The notes beneath the pieces were generated by a model, which made no database searches, was not told where the DNA came from, and saw only the letters and a list, made by a program, of their open reading frames with translations. 64,000 nucleotides of DNA from 3-1-20CM-4-69-9 sp963833655 (GTDB lineage Bacteria; Actinomycetota; Thermoleophilia; Gaiellales; Gaiellaceae): positions 186,001 to 250,000 of the forward strand of contig CAWHYL010000006.1 of assembly GCA_963833655.1 (NCBI GenBank). Reading direction: 5' to 3'. Within the stretch, counting starts at the first letter, position 1; the number at the start of each line of letters is the position of its first letter. This document shows positions 59,008 to 64,000 of the stretch, in pieces. A program made the position numbers and the translations under genes.

Positions 59008-59412
59008 ATGGAGGAGGAGCATGCCGGGCGGCTCTTCGACCACGTCGGCATCCACGTCCGCGACGTCGAGGCGAGCCGGGCCTTCTACGCTGCGGTGCTC
59101 GAGCCGCTGGGACTCGGTCTCGCCGACACCCCGGACGGAGGGTTCTCGGTAGACGAGCTCTTCGTCAGCGGCGGCCGGACGCCGACCAAAGGGCTCCATC
59201 TGGCGTTTCAGGCGGAGAGCCGAGAGGCCGTGGATCGCTTCCACGCGGCTGCGCTCGCGGCTGGTGCGGTCGACAACGGCGCTCCGGGCGAGCGTACTTA
59301 CCATCCGGGCTACTACGCCGCGTACGCTCTCGATCCGGACGGCAACAACGTCGAGGCCGTCTATCACGGCCCCGTCGAGCGGTCGGCGCCGTCGGTGGTC
59401 CTTCGCTGGTAG
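59008..59412 (+). CDS. VOC family (glyoxalase-like) protein
   Basis: A 134-residue metalloenzyme fold. RLFDHVGIHVRDVEASRAFYAAVLEPLGL supplies the first metal His and PGYYAAYALDPDGNNVEAVYH the Glu and a second His. This is the most common layout of small dioxygenase/lyase-like VOC proteins. The substrate is unknown. Confidence 0.92.
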   Translation: MEEEHAGRLFDHVGIHVRDVEASRAFYAAVLEPLGLGLADTPDGGFSVDELFVSGGRTPTKGLHLAFQAESREAVDRFHAAALAAGAVDNGAPGERTYHPGYYAAYALDPDGNNVEAVYHGPVERSAPSVVLRW

Positions 59413-59449
59413 GACGTCGCTGAACTTCGCCATGCACAGGCTCTCCTGA

Positions 59450-59971
59450 ATGCCCGACCGAGCGCGCGAGCGCTGGTACGTCCTGAACATGCGCGAGGCC
59501 GAGTGGCGTCACGCCGACGGCCGCGGAGCCGTGTGCGTCGTCGCCGACGACTTCGAAGGTCGCCGGCAGGAGACCGCCCAACTCGGGGTCAATCCTTTCG
59601 TGCTGCAGCCAGGCGAGGCGATGGCGATGTACCACTGGGAGGCCGATCAGGAGGACTTCCTGGTCGTCGCGGGCGAGGCTCGTCTGGTCGTCGAAGGCGA
59701 GGAGCGGAACTTGCGCGCCTGGGACTTCGTGCACTGCCCGCCAAAGACGAAGCACGTGATCGTCGGGGCTGGCACGGGACCGTGTCTCGTGATCGCGGTC
59801 GGCGCTCGCGCGCACGACGGAGAGCGCGACTCGCTCGGCTTCACCCTCGACGAAGCGGCGAAGCGCTACGGGGCAAGCGTGGACGAAGACACGCTGGACG
59901 GGAGCGCCGCTTACGCCTCTGTTCAGCCCCGGGTGCCGACGCCGTACCGCGCGGGCTGGCTCCCCGAATGA
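59450..59971 (+). CDS. cupin domain protein, paralogue of the 28-kb cupin
   Basis: A 173-residue single cupin. YHWEADQEDFLVVAGEARLVVEG has the first metal motif and HCPPKTKHVIVGAGTGPC the second. The end DEAAKRYGASVDEDT matches the ELAARYGASVEREAT tail of the protein at 27987-28496, and the two share the middle (QEDFLV...GE...LVVEGEERNL). Gene duplication is likely. Substrate unknown. Confidence 0.9.
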   Translation: MPDRARERWYVLNMREAEWRHADGRGAVCVVADDFEGRRQETAQLGVNPFVLQPGEAMAMYHWEADQEDFLVVAGEARLVVEGEERNLRAWDFVHCPPKTKHVIVGAGTGPCLVIAVGARAHDGERDSLGFTLDEAAKRYGASVDEDTLDGSAAYASVQPRVPTPYRAGWLPE

Positions 59972-59987
59972 GAACAGCTCGACGTAC

Positions 59988-60827
59988 CTAGAGTCGGAAC
60001 TCGCCGCGCGCAACGATAACGGCGGAGCCGCCCACTTCGATGCTCTCGACCGCGTCCGCCGCCCCGGTGACACGCGCGTACAGCTTCGACGGGCGGCCGA
60101 TCTCGTCGCCTTGCGAGATCTCGATCTCCTCGCCGAAGGGCACGCGCCCGTGCCGCGCGAGATGCATGCACAGCGGGCCGGCCGCCGAGCCCGTCGCGGG
60201 ATCCTCGGGAACACCGCTCGCCGGCGCGAACATCCGCGTCTTCCAGCTCGTCCCCGAGCCGGCAAAGCAGCTGATGCCGTAGTCCGTGATCCGACCGAGC
60301 GCGCCGAAGTCCGGCGACAGCACCACAAGCGCCTCTTTGCTGTCCACCTCGAAGTACGCGAAGCCCGGTCCCTGGTGGTACAGCTCGACCGGGACCTGCG
60401 AGCGGATGCCCAGCAGCTCCTCCACGGCGCGCGCCTCCGCAAAGGGCTCTACCCGCGGGACCGGCTGCTGCATCCGGCCGAAGCTGATCCTCGCGCCCTC
60501 CCGCTCGAGCGTGATCGGGATGACGCCGGCCAGGGTCTCGAGCCGGATCTCGCCGAGCTGCATCGGGCCGGCAAGGACGTACGCCGAACCGAGCACCGGA
60601 TGACCCGCGAACGGCAGCTCCGTCACGGGCGTGAAGATCCGGATGCGCGCGTGCGCGTCGGCGTCGGACGGGAGCACGAACACCGTCTCGGAGAAATTCA
60701 TCTCCTTCGCCAGCTTCTGCATCAGCTGCTCGTCGACCTCACGACCGTCCGTGAAGACGGCGAGCTGGTTCCCCGTCAGCGGCGTGTCGGTGAAGACGTC
60801 CGCCACGACGTAGCGCAGAGAGGCCAC
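59988..60827 (-). CDS. PhzF-family isomerase/epimerase-like protein
   Basis: A 279-residue protein of the diaminopimelate-epimerase-like fold. The signature FTDTPLTGNQLAVF is at the N-terminus, EMNFSETVFVLP carries the catalytic Glu, and FTPVTELPFAGHPVLGSAYVL and VPEDPATGSAAGPL are the family motifs. There are no other phenazine genes, so it is a general PhzF-type enzyme of unknown substrate. The start is GTG. Confidence 0.93.
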   Translation of the reverse strand: MASLRYVVADVFTDTPLTGNQLAVFTDGREVDEQLMQKLAKEMNFSETVFVLPSDADAHARIRIFTPVTELPFAGHPVLGSAYVLAGPMQLGEIRLETLAGVIPITLEREGARISFGRMQQPVPRVEPFAEARAVEELLGIRSQVPVELYHQGPGFAYFEVDSKEALVVLSPDFGALGRITDYGISCFAGSGTSWKTRMFAPASGVPEDPATGSAAGPLCMHLARHGRVPFGEEIEISQGDEIGRPSKLYARVTGAADAVESIEVGGSAVIVARGEFRL

Positions 60828-60853
60828 GCAGGTAGCCTACGGCGCCGGTCCAG

Positions 60854-61237
60854 ATGAAGGTCCTGCTCGTCCGCCACGCAGAAGCCGCGCCGGGAGATCC
60901 CGACGAGCTGCGCACGCTCACCCCCGCGGGTCACGAGCAGGCCCGGCTGCTCGGCGAACGCTTGCGGACCGACGGCGTCGTGCCGGACGCGGTCCTGACG
61001 AGCCCACTGCTGCGCGCACGCGAGACGGCCACGGACCTCGGCTTCGGCGAACCGGAGCCGCTCGACGCGCTCGCTCCCGGAGCGAATGCCGACGACGTGC
61101 GGGCGGCCGTGGCCGGACGCGGCGACACGATCGTGGTCGTCGGGCATCAGCCCGACTGCGGCCGCATCACGGCGGCGGTCCGCGGCGGCAGCGAGCCGCG
61201 GTTCCCACCTGCGAGCATGCAGATCCTCGAGCTGTGA
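60854..61237 (+). CDS. sixA: phosphohistidine phosphatase SixA-like
   Basis: A 127-residue histidine phosphatase. The catalytic RHA motif is in LLVRHAEAAPGD at the N-terminus; LTSPLLRARETA holds the second Arg and VVVGHQPDC the second His. The single-domain length and layout match SixA, which dephosphorylates phosphohistidine proteins. The stop overlaps the ABC ATPase start by 4 nt (GTGA). Confidence 0.92.
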   Translation: MKVLLVRHAEAAPGDPDELRTLTPAGHEQARLLGERLRTDGVVPDAVLTSPLLRARETATDLGFGEPEPLDALAPGANADDVRAAVAGRGDTIVVVGHQPDCGRITAAVRGGSEPRFPPASMQILEL

Positions 61238-62082
61238 GCGCGATCGTCGTCGAAGACCTGCGCAAGTCGTACGGCGAGCACGAGGCCGTCCGCGGCATCA
61301 GCTTCCGGATCAACGAGGGTGAGGTGTTCGGGCTGCTCGGGCCGAACGGCGCCGGCAAGACGACGACGGTCGAGATCCTCGAGGGCTACCGCAAGCGCGA
61401 CGGCGGACGCGTCGACGTCCTCGGCTTCGATCCGGCGCGCGCCGAGCGCGGATATCGCGAGCACATCGGCGTCGTCCTGCAGCAGTCGCAGCTCTGGCCG
61501 AACCTCACCGTGCGCGAGACGCACCGCCTGTTCGCCGGGTACTACCGGCACCCGCGCGACGTGGACGAGGTGATCGAGCTCGTCGGCCTCGGAGAGAAGC
61601 GTGACGCACGCGTGAAGACGTTGTCGGGCGGACAGAAGCGCCGTCTCGACCTCGGCGTCGCGCTCGTCGGCGACCCCGACCTCGTCTTCCTCGACGAGCC
61701 GACGACCGGCTTCGACCCGGCCGCGCGGCGTGCAGCGTGGGAGATGATCCGCTCGCTGCGCTCGCTCGGCAAGACGATCCTGCTGACGACGCACTACCTC
61801 GACGAGGCGGAGCAGCTCGCCGACCGCGTCGCCGTCATGCGCGCGGGTCACATCGTGCGCGAAGGGGCCCCCTCCGAGCTCACCGGCGACACGAACGAAA
61901 CGGAGGTGCGGTATCGCCGCAACGGCCACGAGGTCGTCGTTCGGACGACCGAGCCGACGAAGCTGCTCCACCAGCTGACGGAGCAAGCGCTGGCGGAAGG
62001 CCGCGACCTCGAAGGGCTCACGGTTCGACGCCCGACGCTCGAGGACGTCTATCTCTCGCTGACGGGAGACGACGCGGCGTGA
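61234..62082 (+). CDS. ABC-2 type transporter ATP-binding protein
   Basis: A 282-residue exporter ATPase. Walker A is GPNGAGKTTT, the signature is LSGGQKRRLDLGVAL, Walker B is LVFLDEPTTGFDP and the switch is LLTTHYLDEAEQLAD. The C-terminal 60 residues resemble the small regulatory domain of drug/antibiotic exporters. It starts at GTG within the sixA stop and overlaps the permease by 4 nt. Confidence 0.95.
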   Translation: MSAIVVEDLRKSYGEHEAVRGISFRINEGEVFGLLGPNGAGKTTTVEILEGYRKRDGGRVDVLGFDPARAERGYREHIGVVLQQSQLWPNLTVRETHRLFAGYYRHPRDVDEVIELVGLGEKRDARVKTLSGGQKRRLDLGVALVGDPDLVFLDEPTTGFDPAARRAAWEMIRSLRSLGKTILLTTHYLDEAEQLADRVAVMRAGHIVREGAPSELTGDTNETEVRYRRNGHEVVVRTTEPTKLLHQLTEQALAEGRDLEGLTVRRPTLEDVYLSLTGDDAA

Positions 62083-62825
62083 GGCTGTTCTGGCACCAGC
62101 TCCGCTGGGAGCAGCTCGTCTTCTGGCGAAGCCGCGAAGCCGCGGTGTTCGTCTTCCTCTTCCCGCTGCTGCTCTTCGCACTGCTGACTGCGGTGTACAA
62201 CGGCAGGCTCTACGGCCGGCCGGCGTCGTGGGGACTGCTCGCAGGGATGCTCGGCTACGGGTGCGCGAACACTGCCTTCGCCGGCCTTGCACTGCTGCTC
62301 ATCTCACGCCGCGAGCTCGGGATCCTGAAGCGCATTCGCGCGACGCCGCTGCCGACGCCGGCCTACCTCACGGCGGTGCTCGTCTCGATCATGATCGTGT
62401 TCGCGCTGCAGGCGGCGTCGTTGTTCGTGCTCGGGCGGCTGCTGAAGTCGACACCGTGGCCCGGCCACTTCGTGTCGATGATCCTGACGCTCGCGCTCGG
62501 CGGCGGCGCCTTCGCCGGCCTCGGCATGGCGATCACCGGCTTCGTGCGCTCGCTCGAGGGCTCGTCGGCGGTGCTGAACGTGATCGTCCTGCCGATGGCG
62601 TTCCTCTCGGGGTCGTTCGGCACGACACGCCACTACCCGAAGGTGCTGCGCATCATCGGCGACGTCCTCCCGCTGAAATACATGCTCGACGCGATCAATT
62701 CCGTCTATCTGCACGGCGGCCAGCTGTGGCACGAATGGACGGACGTCGCGGTGCTCGCGGCCTGGGGCGTCGCCGGAATCCTCGTAGCCATGCGGAAATT
62801 CCGCTGGGAGCCACGCGAGGGTTAG
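62079..62825 (+). CDS. ABC-2 type transporter permease
   Basis: A 248-residue membrane protein with six helices. ELGILKRIRATPLPTPAYL is the typical cytoplasmic loop of ABC-2 permeases, and NVIVLPMAFLSGSFG and VLPLKYMLDAINSVYLHG follow as the family's later motifs. It starts at GTG overlapping the ATPase stop. It forms an exporter whose substrate is unknown. Confidence 0.94.
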   Translation: MRLFWHQLRWEQLVFWRSREAAVFVFLFPLLLFALLTAVYNGRLYGRPASWGLLAGMLGYGCANTAFAGLALLLISRRELGILKRIRATPLPTPAYLTAVLVSIMIVFALQAASLFVLGRLLKSTPWPGHFVSMILTLALGGGAFAGLGMAITGFVRSLEGSSAVLNVIVLPMAFLSGSFGTTRHYPKVLRIIGDVLPLKYMLDAINSVYLHGGQLWHEWTDVAVLAAWGVAGILVAMRKFRWEPREG

Positions 62826-62855
62826 GTCCGAGCCGGCGCGGAGATACGACATGCA

Positions 62856-63209
62856 ATGCGGGTCGAGGAAGCCATCGCGTTCGCGGTCGAGCAGGAGCCC
62901 TCGGGCCTCGAGATCCGCGTCAACTTCGGCGTCTTCGCCGGACGCGATGCGACCACGGCGGAGCTGGAGGAGCTCGGCCGCCTCCTCGTCCCCGAGGCGG
63001 GCGAGGTGTCGATCGTCGGCGAGGAGCGGCACGACCTGACGGAGGACGTCGAGGTCGTCATGCATCAGGTGCGCGTGAGCGTGCCGCCGGACGGGGTGCC
63101 CGACGACGGTGCCGCTCGCACGGAGTTCTGCACGCGTCTCGTGACTCTGGCGGAGATCTGGGCCCGCCAGTGCATCAACGAGCGCGGTGCGGAGCTCACC
63201 GAGCTCTAG
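62856..63209 (+). CDS. conserved hypothetical protein (117 aa)
   Basis: A small soluble protein: MRVEEAIAFAVEQEPSGLEI, then VNFGVFAGRDATTAELEELGRLLVPEAG and VSIVGEERHDLTEDVEVVMHQVRVSVPP. The alternating strand-helix pattern suggests a compact alpha-beta fold. It overlaps the convergent aminotransferase end by 14 nt. No family recognised. Confidence 0.8.
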   Translation: MRVEEAIAFAVEQEPSGLEIRVNFGVFAGRDATTAELEELGRLLVPEAGEVSIVGEERHDLTEDVEVVMHQVRVSVPPDGVPDDGAARTEFCTRLVTLAEIWARQCINERGAELTEL

Positions 63210-64000
63210 CGGCGCGTAACGCCATCCCCGCGACGCGGCTCGGCCGCGCCGCCTTCGAGATCACGTCGTCGAGCGCCGTCACGAAGTCGTCGACGTCCTC
63301 TTCGGAGATCACGAGCGGCGGCAACCCCTTCAGCACCGGCAGGTCGTGCCCGGCGACCTGCGAGAGGACGTGATGCCTCGTGAAGAGCGGGACGACGACC
63401 AGCTGCGCGAACAGCCCCGCCTGCATCCGCTCCAGCATGCGCCAGGAGATGCTGCCCGCCTCGGGCTCGGCGAACTCCATCGCCCACATCAGACCGAGCC
63501 CGCGCACGTCGCGCACGACCTCGTGCTCCGCCGCGAGGGCACGCGTTCGCTTCAGCATGAGCTCACCGAGCTGTGCCGACCGCTCCACGAGCCGCGCATC
63601 GTCGAGCTCGCGCAGCGTCGCGAGGCCGGCTGCCATTGCCAGGTCGTTCGGCGCGAAGGTCGAGCCGTGGCTGACCGAGTGCTCGAGGGAGTCGAACACG
63701 CCGTCATAGACGAGCTGCGACATCAGCAGCGCCCCGACCGGGATGTAGCCGCCGGAGAGCGACTTCGCGACGGTGACGAGATCGGGCTCGAGGCCCCAGT
63801 GCTCGAACGCGAACAACCGCCCCGTCCGCCCGAAGCCGGTCTGCACCTCGTCGACGGCGAAGAGCGTTCCGTAGCGACGGCAGAGCTCCTGCGCAGCCGG
63901 CAGGAAACCGTCGGGCGCGAAGTACACGCCGTGGCCCTGGATCGGCTCGACGAGGAAGAGCGCGACGTTCTCGGTGCGCAGCTCGCGCTCGAGCGCGTCG
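63196..64000 (-). CDS. class III aminotransferase, 5' part beyond the window
   Basis: The C-terminal 267 residues of a PLP-dependent class III (acetylornithine/4-aminobutyrate type) aminotransferase. EPIQGHGVYFAPDGFL, then LFAVDEVQTGFGRTGRLFAFEHW is the cofactor region with the Asp that contacts PLP, AKSLSGGYIPVGALL holds the Schiff-base lysine, and HGSTFAPNDLAMAAGLATL closes the site. The frame is open to the right edge, so the start lies outside. The substrate cannot be told from this part. Confidence 0.93.
   Translation of the reverse strand, partial: DALERELRTENVALFLVEPIQGHGVYFAPDGFLPAAQELCRRYGTLFAVDEVQTGFGRTGRLFAFEHWGLEPDLVTVAKSLSGGYIPVGALLMSQLVYDGVFDSLEHSVSHGSTFAPNDLAMAAGLATLRELDDARLVERSAQLGELMLKRTRALAAEHEVVRDVRGLGLMWAMEFAEPEAGSISWRMLERMQAGLFAQLVVVPLFTRHHVLSQVAGHDLPVLKGLPPLVISEEDVDDFVTALDDVISKAARPSRVAGMALRAARAR

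Overview
The window is 64 kb of very GC-rich, gene-dense chromosomal DNA. Genes run in long same-strand blocks whose stop and start codons usually overlap by 4 nt (ATGA, GTGA, TTGA and apparently CTGA). A SigR/RsrA-type sigma/anti-sigma pair, an FGD-like F420-dependent oxidoreductase, a QcrABC plus caa3-type oxidase block and an actinobacterial-type selenocysteine formate dehydrogenase point to an actinomycete. The overall gene mix suggests the Thermoleophilia (Gaiellales/Solirubrobacterales), but that assignment is inference. No rRNA, tRNA, CRISPR, phage or transposase gene was seen.

Layout. 0-1.1 kb: end of an M16 peptidase and a small lipoprotein. 1.1-4.2 kb (-): acetyl-CoA synthetase and an M24 aminopeptidase. 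4.2-11.2 kb (+): amidohydrolase, a three-subunit molybdenum hydroxylase (2Fe-2S, Mo, FAD/4Fe-4S), lytic transglycosylase, cyclophilin lipoprotein, MobA/MocA-like nucleotidyltransferase and a LytR_C-type protein. 11.2-11.7 kb: two tandem copies of a structured hairpin repeat. 11.7-14.4 kb (-): ECF sigma and zinc anti-sigma, an HMA protein, a GCS2 carboxylate-amine ligase and a small partner. 14.5-19.5 kb: a disulfide oxidoreductase, a sulfite-oxidase-like/flavin-reductase/DUF6510 module, a third repeat copy, HtrA and small membrane proteins. 19.6-26.5 kb: DUF2795 protein, then (-) a formate dehydrogenase operon (Sec-alpha, Fe-S beta, NrfD gamma, DUF892 protein) divergent from a frameshifted acetate permease. 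26.5-32 kb: F420-type oxidoreductase, Rrf2 regulator, cupin, and a sulfate ABC transporter (-). 32-36 kb: aconitase, small proteins, a cNMP-binding protein. 36-44 kb (-): a tightly coupled seven-gene operon (TPP enzyme, membrane protein, gluconate-dehydrogenase-3-like, GMC flavoprotein, DUF892, SDR, GH15). 44-51.8 kb (-): the respiratory block ctaC-ctaD-ctaE-orf-qcrC-qcrA-qcrB-orf. 51.9-64 kb: accessory and housekeeping genes (MarR, NCS1 permease, PfkB kinase, two APH-type kinases, PNPOx, VOC, cupin, PhzF, SixA, an ABC-2 exporter) and a truncated class III aminotransferase.

How the genes work together. The cell appears to be an aerobic heterotroph with a branched respiratory chain. Formate, aldehydes or N-heterocycles, sugars and perhaps sulfite would feed electrons through molybdenum and flavin enzymes to quinone, then through the bc1-like complex to a caa3 oxidase. 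Acetate is activated by Acs and enters the TCA cycle with aconitase.

Most unusual features: (1) an in-frame UGA in the formate dehydrogenase with a bacterial SECIS-like hairpin 11 nt downstream; (2) a composite repeat made of conserved cores separated by hairpins that keep their pairing while changing sequence, nearly all with 3-nt loops; (3) two copies of the first hairpin of that repeat that supply the C-terminal codons and stop codons of two convergent genes, so both proteins end in GSGPxGA; (4) repeated CTG-start/CTGA overlaps; (5) several small proteins under 60 residues with family-like sequence.
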